Shown: positions 25,362 through 35,021, numbered from the stretch's first letter. The stretch: DNA of 64,000 nucleotides from Butyrivibrio sp. X503 (GCF_003625475.1 NZ_RAIQ01000001.1:372001-436000); one strand, 5' to 3'. A program made the numbers and translations. The notes: generated by a model from the sequence alone, not told the origin.

Positions 25362-25389
25362 GACTCTTCTCCTTATCTTTTAATAAATA

Positions 25390-26181
25390 TTAGATTACGT
25401 GTTTCTCTGTAAGTTTACCTACGATATAATCAACAGCCTCATCAACTGATTCGGGAGCAACCTTTTCGCCCTGTCCCTTCTTAACCTTATCTGAAGCTTT
25501 AGCGATCTGTGTAGGTGAACCCTTAAGACCAAGGTTTGAATCGTCAACGTCCTTAAGGTCATTTCTGCCCCATACTGTAACTTCCTTCTCGAATGCATCG
25601 AAAATTCCGCCGGGAGTCATATATCTGGGCTCGTTAAGCTCTGAAAGAGCTGTTACAAGGCAAGGCATCTTAGCCTTAACGATGTGATATCTGTCCTCAA
25701 ACTGTCTCTTAACTTCAACAGTCTTAGCCTTCTCGTCAACTTTGATCTCTTCTGCGTATGAGATAACAGGAAGGTTAAGGTGCTCAGAGATCTGAGGTCC
25801 AACCTGAGCTGTATCTCCGTCGATAGCCTGACGGCCGGTGATGATGAGATCATACTCAAGGTTTCTGATAGCACCTGCGATTGTTGATGATGTTGCCCAT
25901 GTGTCGGCACCACCAAGTACTCTGTCTGTTACAAGGATTGCCTTGTCGGCACCCATTGCAAATGCTTCTCTAAGTACAGCGTCAGCCTTGGGAAGACCCA
26001 TTGTAAGAACTGTAACCTCTGCGCCATACTGATCTTTTAATCTGAGGGCTGCCTCAAGTCCTGCTTTGTCATCAGGATTCATGATTGCAAGCATAGCACC
26101 TCTATCCAATGTTCCATCGGGTTTGAATTTAACGCCGCCCTTTGTATCGGGAACCTGCTTAATGCAAACAACAATTTTCAT
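25390..26181 (-). CDS. etfB: Electron transfer flavoprotein beta subunit
   Basis: A 263-residue EtfB of the adenine nucleotide alpha-hydrolase fold. It opens with KIVVCIKQVPDT and has the family block RQAIDGDTAQVGPQISEHL. In bifurcating Etf this subunit holds the FAD that splits the NADH electrons. It lies between bcd and etfA. Confidence 0.97.
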   Translation of the reverse strand: MKIVVCIKQVPDTKGGVKFKPDGTLDRGAMLAIMNPDDKAGLEAALRLKDQYGAEVTVLTMGLPKADAVLREAFAMGADKAILVTDRVLGGADTWATSSTIAGAIRNLEYDLIITGRQAIDGDTAQVGPQISEHLNLPVISYAEEIKVDEKAKTVEVKRQFEDRYHIVKAKMPCLVTALSELNEPRYMTPGGIFDAFEKEVTVWGRNDLKDVDDSNLGLKGSPTQIAKASDKVKKGQGEKVAPESVDEAVDYIVGKLTEKHVI

Positions 26182-26222
26182 TTTGTATTCTCCTTATATT
26201 TATATCAAAGTGATTACTTAAA

Positions 26223-27383
26223 TTACTTTAAAAGTGCTCCAGAGATAACCATTCTCTGAACTTCGGATGTTCCCTCGTAGATCTCTGTGATCTTAGCATC
26301 ACGCATCATACGCTCAACTTCGTACTCTCTGATGTAACCGTAACCACCATGGAGCTGTACAGCCTTGGTAGTAACATCCATAGCAACTTCTGCTGCGAAC
26401 AACTTAGCCTTAGCAGCCTCTACGCCGTAGTAAGCCTGGTTCTTCTTAGCATCTGCAGCCTGATATACAAGGAGTCTAGCTGCCTCACACTGTGTAGCCA
26501 TGTTAGCAAGCTGGAACTGTGTGTTCTGGAAAGCGCCGATTGCTCTGCCGAACTGCTTTCTCTCTTTTACGTACTCAACTGTTCTGTCGAGAGCGCCCTC
26601 AGCGATACCAAGAGCCTGAGCAGCGATACCGATACGTCCACCGTCAAGAGTGTGCATAGCGATATTGAATCCCTTTCCTCTTGCACCGAGAATGTTCTCA
26701 GCAGGAATATGGCAATCCTGGAAGATAAGCTCATATGTAGAAGAACCGCGGATACCCATCTTGTTCTCCTTTGTTCCGAATGTGAATCCAGGAGTTCCCT
26801 TCTCAACGATGAATGCTGAGAACTTCTTCTGCTTTCTTCCTTTCTTGTCTTCTACGATATCTGTGTAAGCGATGATGATGTAAACATCAGCAACCTCACC
26901 GTTTGTGATAAAGCACTTAGAACCGTTAAGGATCCACTCCTTACCGTCTTCTGTAAGAACAGCCTTAGTCTGAACGCCCTGAGCGTCTGTACCTGCCATG
27001 GGCTCTGTAAGACCGAAAGCACCAAGCTTCTCACCCTTTGCAAGGGGAACAAGGTACTTCTGCTTCTGCTCTTCTGTACCATAAGTCATGATAGGATCAC
27101 AGCAAAGTGATGTGTGAGCTGAAACGATAACTGCGGTTGTTCCGCATACCTTAGCAAGCTCCTCTACACACATAGCGTATGTAAGAGGATCACATCCCTG
27201 TCCGCCGTACTCCTTGGGAATCGGAATACCCATGAAACCGTACTTCTGCATTTTCTTTACAGTCTCGATAGGGAATTCCTCTGTCTCATCAACGTCTATT
27301 GCATGTGGCTTAACTTCTTTTTCTGCGAATTCTTTGAAAAGAGCTCTCGCCATTTCATGTTGCTGATCAAGCTGAAAATCCAT
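26223..27383 (-). CDS. bcd: Butyryl-CoA dehydrogenase
   Basis: A 386-residue acyl-CoA dehydrogenase. It has the N-terminal helical domain, the middle beta domain ([26 protein letters not shown]) and the C-terminal domain with the catalytic base Glu in [12 protein letters not shown]. It reduces crotonyl-CoA to butyryl-CoA with electrons from EtfAB. ATG 27383 has GGAGG 8 bases upstream; an in-frame TTG at 27398 overlaps that site. Confidence 0.97.
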   Translation of the reverse strand: MDFQLDQQHEMARALFKEFAEKEVKPHAIDVDETEEFPIETVKKMQKYGFMGIPIPKEYGGQGCDPLTYAMCVEELAKVCGTTAVIVSAHTSLCCDPIMTYGTEEQKQKYLVPLAKGEKLGAFGLTEPMAGTDAQGVQTKAVLTEDGKEWILNGSKCFITNGEVADVYIIIAYTDIVEDKKGRKQKKFSAFIVEKGTPGFTFGTKENKMGIRGSSTYELIFQDCHIPAENILGARGKGFNIAMHTLDGGRIGIAAQALGIAEGALDRTVEYVKERKQFGRAIGAFQNTQFQLANMATQCEAARLLVYQAADAKKNQAYYGVEAAKAKLFAAEVAMDVTTKAVQLHGGYGYIREYEVERMMRDAKITEIYEGTSEVQRMVISGALLK

Positions 27384-27417
27384 TATTATTTCCTCCAATT
27401 TTTATATATAAATGTTT

Positions 27418-28290
27418 TTATTTATCTGTTGGTGTTTTATTTCCGTCTGCGTAGTTGTAGAATCCGATTCCGGTCTTAACGCCGAGCTTCTTACCGCGAA
27501 CCATCTTACGAAGAAGAGGGCAAGCACGATACTTGGAATCACCTGTCTCTGCATAGAGAACGTCCATGATAGCAAGAACGATATCAAGTCCGATGTAATC
27601 GCCGAGCTCAAGGGGGCCCATAGGATGGTTACATCCAAGCTTCATAGCTGTGTCGATACCCTGGATATCTGCAACACCTTCTGAATATACGAAGATACCT
27701 TCGTTGATCATAGGAACAAGAATTCTGTTAACAACGAAACCTGCTGCCTCGTTAACCTGTACAGGAGTCTTGCCAAGGTCTACTGAGATCTTGTTGATCT
27801 TCTCAACCATGTCATCGGGAGTGTTGGCACCCTGAATAACCTCAATAAGCTTCATAACAGGAGCGGGATTGAAGAAGTGCATTCCGATAATGGGCTTTGA
27901 AAGTCCTGAACCGATCTCTGTGATTGAAAGTGATGATGTGTTTGATGCGAAAATGCAATCAGGGTTCTTAACGATGTTATCCTGAAGCTCCTTGAAAAGG
28001 TTCTTCTTAATATCCATAACCTCAAGAGCTGCCTCTACAACAAGATCTGCATCAGCACAGATGTCGTTAAGACCTGTCTGAATCTTACCTGTGATCTTAT
28101 CAGCTTCTTCCTGAGTCTTCTTTCCCTTAGCAACCTGCTTATCAAGACCCTTCTTGATCTTAGCAAATCCACCTTCTGCAAACTCAGTCTTGATGTCGCA
28201 AAGATAAACCTTCTCTACGCTATCAGCCTGAGCAAATGTCTGAGCAATTCCTGAGCCCATTGTACCTGCGCCAATAACAGCTACCTTCAT
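27418..28290 (-). CDS. hbd: 3-hydroxybutyryl-CoA dehydrogenase
   Basis: A 290-residue enzyme that reduces acetoacetyl-CoA to 3-hydroxybutyryl-CoA. It has the Rossmann motif [14 protein letters not shown], the catalytic His in [16 protein letters not shown] and the C-terminal domain GYDIGLD-like block [11 protein letters not shown]. It lies between crt and bcd with a clear ribosome binding site. Confidence 0.97.
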   Translation of the reverse strand: MKVAVIGAGTMGSGIAQTFAQADSVEKVYLCDIKTEFAEGGFAKIKKGLDKQVAKGKKTQEEADKITGKIQTGLNDICADADLVVEAALEVMDIKKNLFKELQDNIVKNPDCIFASNTSSLSITEIGSGLSKPIIGMHFFNPAPVMKLIEVIQGANTPDDMVEKINKISVDLGKTPVQVNEAAGFVVNRILVPMINEGIFVYSEGVADIQGIDTAMKLGCNHPMGPLELGDYIGLDIVLAIMDVLYAETGDSKYRACPLLRKMVRGKKLGVKTGIGFYNYADGNKTPTDK

Positions 28291-28345
28291 TTTAAAATCC
28301 TCCTTAAATTATCATTGTCTATGTTAATGTGATTGTTTCGCGTAT

Positions 28346-29140
28346 TTATGCGTTCTTGAAGTCTACGACCTTAACCTTCTTGGGATCATCTTTCTTTCTG
28401 AGGAAGTTAGCCATTCCTTCTTTCTGATCCTCTGTCTCGAAGCAAGAACCAAAGAGCTTCTCCTCGATAACAAGTGCTGCATCGATATCTGTCTGAAGAC
28501 CGTCGTTGATAGCCTTCTTGCAAGCACGTACAGCAATAGGTGCGTTTGCAGCAATCTGTGATGCCATCTTCTCAGCAGCTGCAAGGAGCTCTTCCTGAGG
28601 ATATACAGCATTTACAAGACCGATTCTGTAAGCCTCATCTGCCTTGATGTTGCGTGCTGTGTAGATAAGCTGCTTAGCCATTCCCGCGCCGATAAGACGT
28701 GCAAGTCTCTGTGTTCCGCCAAATCCGGGTGTGATTCCGAGACCAACCTCAGGCTGACCGAACATAGCATTCTCTGAGCAGATACGAATATCGCAGCTCA
28801 TTGAGATCTCGCATCCGCCGCCAAGTGCGAATCCGTTAACTGCAGCAATAACAGGGAGAGGGAACTCCTCAATCTTACGGAATACATCGTTACCCTTCTT
28901 ACCGAAAGCTTCGCCCTCAGCCTTAGTAAGTGTGCTCATCTCTCCGATGTCTGCACCTGCAACGAATGACTTGTCTCCTGCACCTGTAAGAACAACGGCT
29001 CTTACAACATTAACGTCAATGCTGTCAAAAGCAGCGCCAAGATCATCAAGAACCTGTGAGTTAAGCGCGTTGAGCGCTTCAGGACGATTGATGGTTATAA
29101 CAGCGATCTTGTCTTTAACTTCGCAATTTACAAAACTCAT
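28346..29140 (-). CDS. crt: 3-hydroxybutyryl-CoA dehydratase (crotonase)
   Basis: A 264-residue crotonase. The oxyanion-hole segment is GGGCEISMSCD and the two catalytic Glu lie in this region and in FGQPEVGLGITPGFGGTQR. It dehydrates 3-hydroxybutyryl-CoA to crotonyl-CoA. It follows thl after an 81-base gap that contains a stable hairpin without a T-run. Confidence 0.97.
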   Translation of the reverse strand: MSFVNCEVKDKIAVITINRPEALNALNSQVLDDLGAAFDSIDVNVVRAVVLTGAGDKSFVAGADIGEMSTLTKAEGEAFGKKGNDVFRKIEEFPLPVIAAVNGFALGGGCEISMSCDIRICSENAMFGQPEVGLGITPGFGGTQRLARLIGAGMAKQLIYTARNIKADEAYRIGLVNAVYPQEELLAAAEKMASQIAANAPIAVRACKKAINDGLQTDIDAALVIEEKLFGSCFETEDQKEGMANFLRKKDDPKKVKVVDFKNA

Positions 29141-29171
29141 GTTTTCTTCTCCTTTTTATTTTGAGCGCACA

Positions 29172-29201
29172 ATAGTCTGCCCTGAAAACACGGCAGACTA
29201 T
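29172..29201 (-). other. Intercistronic hairpin between thl and crt
   Basis: A perfect 10-bp stem (29172-29181 with 29192-29201) with a 10-base loop. On the minus strand no T-run follows, so it looks like an mRNA processing or stabilising element rather than a terminator. Confidence 0.6.
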
Positions 29202-29221
29202 CGCGTCATTGATTTATAGGA

Positions 29222-30412
29222 TTATTCGTACTTCTCAACGATTGTAGCGCATCCCATTCCGCCACCGATGCAAAGAGTAGCAAGACCCTTCTTAGCATCT
29301 GCTCTTCTGCCCATCTCGTGAAGAAGAGTAACAAGAATACGGCATCCTGATGCTCCAACGGGATGTCCGAGTGCGATAGCGCCACCGTTAACATTAACCT
29401 TGTTCATATCAAAGCCAAGATCCTTAGCTACAGCAACAGACTGTGCTGCGAAAGCCTCGTTAGCCTCGATAAGATCGATATTGTCAAGTGAAAGACCTGT
29501 CTTCTTAAGAACTTTGTTTGTAGCTGCAACAGGGCCGATACCCATAACCTCAGGCTCAACACCTGCAAGTGCTCCGCCTACCCATGTAGCCATAGGCTTG
29601 ATTCCGAGCTCTTTAGCCTTCTCTTCGCTCATAACAACGATAGCAGCTGCACCGTCGTTGATACCTGAAGCGTTACCTGCTGTTACAAGTCCACCTTCTT
29701 TTCCTGAGCAGCATTTAAGCTTTGAAAGAGACTCAGCTGTTGTGCCGGCACGAGGGCCCTCATCAACCTTGAAGTCTACGATTTCTTTTTTAACCTTTAC
29801 GGGAACGGGAACGATCTCATCGTTGAACTTGCCGTCTGCCATAGCCTTCTCGCACTTCTGCTGAGAATTAGCTGAGAATGCGTCAAGCTCTTCTCTTGTG
29901 AGGTTCCATCTGTCGCAGATATTCTCTGCTGTGATCATCATGTGATAGTGATTGAATGCATCTGTAAGAGCATCGTTTACCATTGTATCAACAACAGTTC
30001 CGTTGTTCATACGATATCCGAAACGTGCGTTGGGAAGTGCGTAAGGAGCCATTGACATGTTCTCCATACCGCCTGCTACTACTATATCAGCCTCGCCTGC
30101 CTTGATAAGGTCGGCTGCCATGTTAACACAGTTAAGGCCTGAGCCGCATACTACATTGAGTGTAACTGCAGGAGTCTCAATTGGAAGACCTGCCTTGATT
30201 GAAGCCTGTCTTGCAACGTTCTGTCCGAGACCTGCCTGGATAACGCATCCCATAAGTACTTCATCAACCTGCTCAGGTTTAACACCTGCACGATTAAGTG
30301 CCTCCTTGATAACGATTGAACCAAGTTCAGCTGCAGGAGTGCCACTGAGTGCTCCGCCCATTTTGCCGATGGCGGTTCTGCATGCGCCTGCTAATACTAC
30401 CTTCTGTGCCAT
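29222..30412 (-). CDS. thlA: Acetyl-CoA acetyltransferase of the butyrate operon
   Basis: A 396-residue thiolase making acetoacetyl-CoA, the first step to butyrate. The active sites are [26 protein letters not shown] and [11 protein letters not shown]. It is the first gene of the six-gene butyrate operon, with GGAGG before ATG 30412 and a promoter about 105 bases upstream. The paralogue at 20405-21592 probably supports the same reaction under different control. Confidence 0.97.
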   Translation of the reverse strand: MAQKVVLAGACRTAIGKMGGALSGTPAAELGSIVIKEALNRAGVKPEQVDEVLMGCVIQAGLGQNVARQASIKAGLPIETPAVTLNVVCGSGLNCVNMAADLIKAGEADIVVAGGMENMSMAPYALPNARFGYRMNNGTVVDTMVNDALTDAFNHYHMMITAENICDRWNLTREELDAFSANSQQKCEKAMADGKFNDEIVPVPVKVKKEIVDFKVDEGPRAGTTAESLSKLKCCSGKEGGLVTAGNASGINDGAAAIVVMSEEKAKELGIKPMATWVGGALAGVEPEVMGIGPVAATNKVLKKTGLSLDNIDLIEANEAFAAQSVAVAKDLGFDMNKVNVNGGAIALGHPVGASGCRILVTLLHEMGRRADAKKGLATLCIGGGMGCATIVEKYE

Positions 30413-30518
30413 AACGTAATACCTCCGTTTGTGGGCTTTTCTCGCCCTTTTTAATTTGTATTTTCTTATTAATTTTTCATTTTTGATCTGATTGACAAAT
30501 TTTTATCAGAACAGGTTT

Positions 30519-30547
30519 ATTTTAGCATACCACCCATTCAAATGCAA
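30519..30547 (-). promoter_or_regulatory. Candidate promoter of the butyrate operon
   Basis: TTGCAT (30547-30542), a 17-base spacer and an extended -10 TGcTAAAAT (hexamer 30524-30519). In the leader, TCTGAT (30487-30492) mirrors ATCAGA (30505-30510), a possible operator. No clear Rex box was found. Confidence 0.55.
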
Positions 30548-30593
30548 GGAAAAGAACGGGCTTCTTCCACTACACATCATGTTGTGCGGATTA

Positions 30594-32681
30594 TCAATAC
30601 TGTACTAAATCTTCCTCTAAATACTCTATAATATACGCTCCTCTTTCTTTCAAAAAATCATCCAGCTTCATAAGATCTTTTTCATAATCCGCTTCGCTGT
30701 AATTCGGATTTTCAAATCTTCTGTACGTTTCAATGTTCTGCTTTCTATAAATATGATCATATTCCATAAGCAGCTCGTGCAGATTCTTATAGGAAAGTTC
30801 ATTCTCCAAAAGTATGCTCATCCTATCTCTGAATCTGTCTTTGAATCCCTCACTTTCATACATACAGCCCGGGAGAAACATCTCCTCGCCCTTATCTCTG
30901 TAATATGAAATAGTATTAAAAGAAGGATCTCCGCAAGTAACATCAAGATCATAAGCCGCCCAATTCCACGCGCCGTCCTTGTCCTTATATAAAATCTGGT
31001 TGTGATCGGGATCTATGTCCTCATCATCAAAAAACAAAAGCGCGCAAAAGTAATCGATCATATTGTCAACGTTGACGGAAGATTCCACAAGCTCTGCCTG
31101 TTTATCATCAGAAAGATCAAAGTACGCAAGACTGTCTATGGATTTCCTATAATCACCCTTCGCAAGCCTATCGCCAAACTCTGCCTCACCGTTCTTTATC
31201 ACACACAAGTCTTCGGGATCAATACCATAATTGTACTCAAAATATTTCTCATCATATTGCTCACGAAGAGTGTATACGCCCCAGTACTCGCCGTTTAAAA
31301 ACAGTGCGCAAGGACGGGATGCACTGTTCGCGATACCCATATTATCAAGAACGGAATGCAAAAAGGCCTCCTGGAATAATATTCTTCCATCACCTCTTCG
31401 AAGCCTTAGCTTCTTTTCCCCTTCGTTAAATCCGCAGGTAAAAAAACCTTCGTCTGAATAGATATCTCTCGCGTAGAGATTTAATGATTTTTGAAATACA
31501 AATCTTGTAGATTCTCCGGCAATCCTGACTCCGATATCTTTTTTATCAGTGATATCACGATTTTCATCAAAAGCCGTCATGGTCGCCCGGCGCTCCCACT
31601 CCCTTCCGGTGTTTGATGAATTGGTATATTCAAAACGATTTACTTCTTCACCGTTCTCATCAATAAAACTTGCAGGTACCACTTCATCGGGCAAATTTTC
31701 GAAGCCACCCCTTTTCTTGTATTCTTCATACTTTCTTCCAAGCGTATATATACCTTTCTCGTAATCAAAAAGGCTTGCCGGATCAAATACAAGAGACATT
31801 ATCTCAACGCCATCGTACTGTGGTTTTTCATCAAATCCTACAAAATAAACATGGCTCACGACTTTGCTCTTTTTACCCGTGAACTTGTTCACCGCTATAG
31901 CCTTGATAATATTCGCTTTATCTATCTTGTAATCCGGTGCCCTATAAGTCGGATACATTTTCACGTTGGCATACATATTATCATTGGTGCTTGCGTCGTA
32001 TAACTTTATCGGTGCCTTGTACTTTTTGGAATTCTCGGTTGGTTCGCTACCGTCATCGGTATAATAAACAGTATCAAAAAAACCGGCGGATAATTTAAGC
32101 TGCGTTCCTTCATTATAAAAGCCATCTTCTATAGAAAATTCAGGTTCTTTGATAAGCTCCGTCTCAGCAAATTTGGCACCCTCATTTGTCTGCCCGGGTG
32201 TTCCCTCAAAAGTATCAAAATCTCCCGTTCCGTCTTTTTTCCTGGAAAAAGACACATCATATGGAAGAAGCGGAACAGCAACAGCATCAACAACGCGTCC
32301 GCCATCGGTGCTAAGATAAACGGTTTCGCCATGTTTATCTATATTAAAAGGAGCCGTTTCCCCCGAAAGGCAGATAACACGGTACTCTCCGGGTGCAATC
32401 GGAGTCTCTATTTTTATCTTCTTTAGATTTTTCTTGGAATCGGACAGATAGTAGTCCTTGTCAATCTCTTCGTCTGAGAGATTATAGATTTCTATGTAAT
32501 CGGAATAATTACCGAATTCATCTGCAGCCACAGAAAAATTGTACCCACAAACTTCGTTTATACAGATCGCAGGCTCATCATCTTTTTGTTCACAATAAAA
32601 AAGGGTTGCTGCGCCGGTTGTCAGCAACCCAATCAGTAAGCCTATCCTTCTGTATTTGTTTGAAAAAAACTTAAGTATCAT
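30594..32681 (-). CDS. CotH kinase family protein with lamin-tail domain
   Basis: A 695-residue exported protein. It has an N-terminal membrane or signal segment (about 12-30), a lamin-tail domain (about 38-150, INEVCGYN and YSDYIEIYNLSD), a chitobiase-like Fn3 domain (about 185-290, TVYYTDDGSEPTENS) and a CotH kinase domain to the end. Kinase landmarks are IRIAGESTRFVFQKSLNLYA, NGEYWGVYTLREQYDEKY and WNWAAYDLD with metal-binding Asp. CotH proteins are atypical kinases that phosphorylate secreted proteins; in spore formers they act in coat assembly. The ATG overlaps the hpf stop (ATGA). A paralogue is at 54629-56824. Confidence 0.88.
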   Translation of the reverse strand: MILKFFSNKYRRIGLLIGLLTTGAATLFYCEQKDDEPAICINEVCGYNFSVAADEFGNYSDYIEIYNLSDEEIDKDYYLSDSKKNLKKIKIETPIAPGEYRVICLSGETAPFNIDKHGETVYLSTDGGRVVDAVAVPLLPYDVSFSRKKDGTGDFDTFEGTPGQTNEGAKFAETELIKEPEFSIEDGFYNEGTQLKLSAGFFDTVYYTDDGSEPTENSKKYKAPIKLYDASTNDNMYANVKMYPTYRAPDYKIDKANIIKAIAVNKFTGKKSKVVSHVYFVGFDEKPQYDGVEIMSLVFDPASLFDYEKGIYTLGRKYEEYKKRGGFENLPDEVVPASFIDENGEEVNRFEYTNSSNTGREWERRATMTAFDENRDITDKKDIGVRIAGESTRFVFQKSLNLYARDIYSDEGFFTCGFNEGEKKLRLRRGDGRILFQEAFLHSVLDNMGIANSASRPCALFLNGEYWGVYTLREQYDEKYFEYNYGIDPEDLCVIKNGEAEFGDRLAKGDYRKSIDSLAYFDLSDDKQAELVESSVNVDNMIDYFCALLFFDDEDIDPDHNQILYKDKDGAWNWAAYDLDVTCGDPSFNTISYYRDKGEEMFLPGCMYESEGFKDRFRDRMSILLENELSYKNLHELLMEYDHIYRKQNIETYRRFENPNYSEADYEKDLMKLDDFLKERGAYIIEYLEEDLVQY

Positions 32682-33208
32682 AATTCAGGTTCGATCAATC
32701 CGTAAGTGTTGCCCTTTCTCTTATAAACTACATTAACCTGATCGGTCTCTGCATTAACAAATACAAAGAAGTTATGTCCCAAGAGTTCCATCTGAACACA
32801 TGCATCCTCTGCATACATGGGTTTGGGATCAAACTTTTTCATTCTCTCGATGCGAATAGCCTCTTCATCCATGTATTCGCTCTCGATATATTCTTTCTTA
32901 AAATTGCTGGCCTCGGCCTGCTGTTTGTCTACGAGTTTGCTCTTATACTTTTTGAGCTGTCTCTCTATAATTTCCTCTACTAAGTCAATAGATACGTACA
33001 TATCATTGCTCACCTGCTCGGCACGAATGATCTTGCCCTTAACAGGAATGGTAACCTCGATCTTATGTCTCTCCTTATCGACATTTAATGTGACGTTGGC
33101 AATAGTATCGGGTGTGAAGTATTTCTCGAGCTTTCCAATCTTCTCTTCGACTGCTGCCTTCAATCCGGGTGTTACATTGATGTTCTTTCCAATGATAGTA
33201 AATTTCAT
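32678..33208 (-). CDS. hpf: Ribosome hibernation promoting factor, long form
   Basis: A 176-residue long-form HPF: an N-terminal ribosome-binding domain (about 1-100, MKFTIIGKNINVTPGLK) and a C-terminal dimerisation domain (about 120-170, LLGHNFFVFVNAETDQVNVVYKR). It pairs two 70S ribosomes into inactive 100S particles in stationary phase. ATG 33208 has GGGG 8 bases upstream; an in-frame start 60 bases earlier lacks such a site and would add a tail foreign to the family. Its stop overlaps the start of the CotH gene, so the kinase gene is coupled to it. Confidence 0.95.
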   Translation of the reverse strand: MKFTIIGKNINVTPGLKAAVEEKIGKLEKYFTPDTIANVTLNVDKERHKIEVTIPVKGKIIRAEQVSNDMYVSIDLVEEIIERQLKKYKSKLVDKQQAEASNFKKEYIESEYMDEEAIRIERMKKFDPKPMYAEDACVQMELLGHNFFVFVNAETDQVNVVYKRKGNTYGLIEPEL

Positions 33209-33258
33209 GCAATCATCCCCTTTACTGCGGCTAAGAACGCCGTTTTTTGTATATATAC

Positions 33259-33288
33259 AGTATATCATCTTCTGATCTCGAAGTGCAA
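33259..33288 (-). promoter_or_regulatory. Promoter of hpf-cotH
   Basis: TTGCAC (33288-33283), an 18-base spacer and an extended -10 TGaTATACT (hexamer 33264-33259), about 45 bases before the hpf start. Confidence 0.65.
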
Positions 33289-33392
33289 TTTATAAGAGCG
33301 ATTTGAGGCAGATTCTTTTGCATAAATAGGGCTTTTTGTAAAAAGTGCACAAAAAACACCAGGTGTTTTGCATTGCATAAAATTTACTTTCA

Positions 33393-33474
33393 AATTCCAC
33401 ATTTTGTGGATAAAGTGGATAACTTCGTGTATAAGTTCATTTTTAGCCATTTTTTTCCAAAAAAATGTGGATAA
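33393..33474 (-). other. Cluster of DnaA-box-like 9-mers in an AT-rich gap
   Basis: On the minus strand, TTATCCACA occurs exactly at 33474-33466 and 33413-33405. TTATCCACT (33422-33414) abuts the latter without a gap, and TTATACACG lies at 33434-33426. All four point the same way; an inverted TCCACA half (33396-33401) faces the last box. The surrounding 440-base gap between hpf and the NlpC/P60 gene is AT-rich and also holds an 8+1+8 palindrome (33353-33369). DnaA binding is inferred from the consensus; dnaA and dnaN are not nearby. Confidence 0.6.
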
Positions 33475-33510
33475 CTTCCCCTGAAAAAATATCAAAAATA
33501 TTCGCAAAGC

Positions 33511-33538
33511 CTGTTGACATTTGGCTTTATGTGCATAA
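33511..33538 (+). promoter_or_regulatory. Orphan plus-strand promoter-like sequence
   Basis: Perfect TTGACA, a 16-base spacer and TAATAG, in the gap between hpf and the NlpC/P60 gene. No plus-strand gene follows; a transcript would run through the terminator of, and antisense to, the NlpC/P60 gene. Confidence 0.4.
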
Positions 33539-33572
33539 TAGAGAAAATGTGAATTAAAAGATTTTAGGGCTT

Positions 33573-33608
33573 GAAAAAACACCGAATTCGGAATCCCGAA
33601 TTCGGTGT
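33573..33608 (-). terminator. Terminator of the NlpC/P60 gene
   Basis: A 13-bp perfect stem (33579-33591 with 33596-33608) with an AATC loop. On the minus strand it runs into TTTTTTC. Confidence 0.9.
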
Positions 33609-33646
33609 CTTGAATTATCCATATAAACTTTGTCCGGTCTATCAGC

Positions 33647-34978
33647 TTAGAAAATTCTTCTGACAGCAAGTACAGAACGATAACCTGCATCAGATATCTT
33701 AATACCTGTCTTAGCTGTTGAAGCGTGTACGATCTGACCATTACCGATATAGATACCAACGTGACCTGAGTAACATACGATATCACCGGGCTGTGCATTA
33801 GCAAGACCGTCAACGGCTGATCCAACGTTTCTGTCAGCACCTGAGCTGTGAGGTAAGCTAACACCAAAGTTAGCATATACACTCATAACAAATCCTGAGC
33901 AATCGGTTCCGTTTGTAAGCGATGATCCACCGTATACATAAGGATTGCCGACAAACTGCTGAGCATATTGAGCAACCGCAGAACCGATAGAACTGCTCTC
34001 GGTTGTATATGAAGCAGCTGAATTGTATGACTTACCTGAATTGCCGCCATCAGCCTTATCCTTTGAAGTATTAGCCTTAGCCGCTTTATTGGCTGCTTCT
34101 CTTTCTGCCTTCTCTTTAGCAAGACGAGCTTCCTCTTCTGCCTTGGATTCGGCTTTTACAAAGTCTGTCCAAAGGTCTACATAATCAAGAGATACGTATC
34201 CTTCACCTTCCTCGACGTTAACTCTAACCCATCCGTCAAGCTCTTCATCAACAACAAGCTCATCACCTTTGGGAATAAGCTCGATTACTTTATCATCGGT
34301 ACTCGGGCCGCTTCTAACATGAAGGGTGGTTGTTGTAACGGTCGCCATTCTGGTACCGACCTTCTTGGCAAGCTCTACAGCTTCATCACCGGTTACACAG
34401 AACTCTGCCTTTACATATCCTTCTACCTTACCGGATTTAATCTTGTACCAACCGTTTTCTTCTTCTATAAAAGTACCAACGGACTTGTCGTACAATTTAC
34501 CGACTATCTCACCGTCTTCGCTTGCGCTGTCTCTAACATTTACGTAATGATCAACCTGCGCGATAACAAGAGTCTTGAAAAGTTCTACCTCTTCCTCTTC
34601 TTCAGTTTTTTCTTTTTCAGTTTGCTTATCAATGACTGCGCCTGTAGCTGACTGAATATCCCTAAGGATGCTGTCGGTGATTGTAGATGCGGATGGAGTT
34701 TCGTCGGTAACTGCTTCTGAAGATTCGATATCTTCAACGACCGACTTGCTCACTCCGGAAATAGAAGTCTCAGTCTTAGAATCATTGGTATCCTCTTCCA
34801 TAGACTGCTGAAGATTGGAAAGAGATACCTGATTGCTTCCGAGGGCATAAGAAATACCCGCCTGTGGAAGCACGCTGGTAACTTTACCCGAAGAAGCGAA
34901 TGAATATTCATTTATAGTTACAAATGTTATGGTAGATACAAGGCAAAAAGCCGCGATCTTCATAGCTTGTTTCTTCAA
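33647..34978 (-). CDS. Secreted NlpC/P60 endopeptidase with two SH3b domains
   Basis: A 443-residue wall hydrolase. It has a signal peptide (about 1-29), a Ser/Glu/Thr-rich linker, two bacterial SH3 domains (about 136-196 and 208-268), a charged Ala/Glu/Lys helix (about 277-300) and a C-terminal NlpC/P60 domain. The catalytic residues are present: Cys360 in NGTDCSGFV, His406 in SGHVGIYIG and His418 in IVHAS. It should cut within peptidoglycan stem peptides outside the cell. It has its own promoter, overlapping the end of trxB, and its own terminator. Confidence 0.94.
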   Translation of the reverse strand: MKKQAMKIAAFCLVSTITFVTINEYSFASSGKVTSVLPQAGISYALGSNQVSLSNLQQSMEEDTNDSKTETSISGVSKSVVEDIESSEAVTDETPSASTITDSILRDIQSATGAVIDKQTEKEKTEEEEEVELFKTLVIAQVDHYVNVRDSASEDGEIVGKLYDKSVGTFIEEENGWYKIKSGKVEGYVKAEFCVTGDEAVELAKKVGTRMATVTTTTLHVRSGPSTDDKVIELIPKGDELVVDEELDGWVRVNVEEGEGYVSLDYVDLWTDFVKAESKAEEEARLAKEKAEREAANKAAKANTSKDKADGGNSGKSYNSAASYTTESSSIGSAVAQYAQQFVGNPYVYGGSSLTNGTDCSGFVMSVYANFGVSLPHSSGADRNVGSAVDGLANAQPGDIVCYSGHVGIYIGNGQIVHASTAKTGIKISDAGYRSVLAVRRIF

Positions 34979-35021
34979 TATAATCCTCCAAATAGTTGTT
35001 ACAAATTTGTTGCACCCTTTC

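Noticed and set aside
20405..30412. The two thiolase genes as a recombination-made repeat or mobile block
   Set aside because: The copies are in the same orientation but have diverged, and no flanking repeats or mobile genes are visible.
30481..30520. Rex operator before the butyrate operon
   Set aside because: No TTGTTAA-type palindrome; the TCTGAT/ATCAGA repeat does not fit the Rex consensus.
33289..33646. Chromosomal origin oriC
   Set aside because: There are DnaA-like boxes, but dnaA, dnaN, rpmH or other origin neighbours are absent; only a box cluster is claimed.
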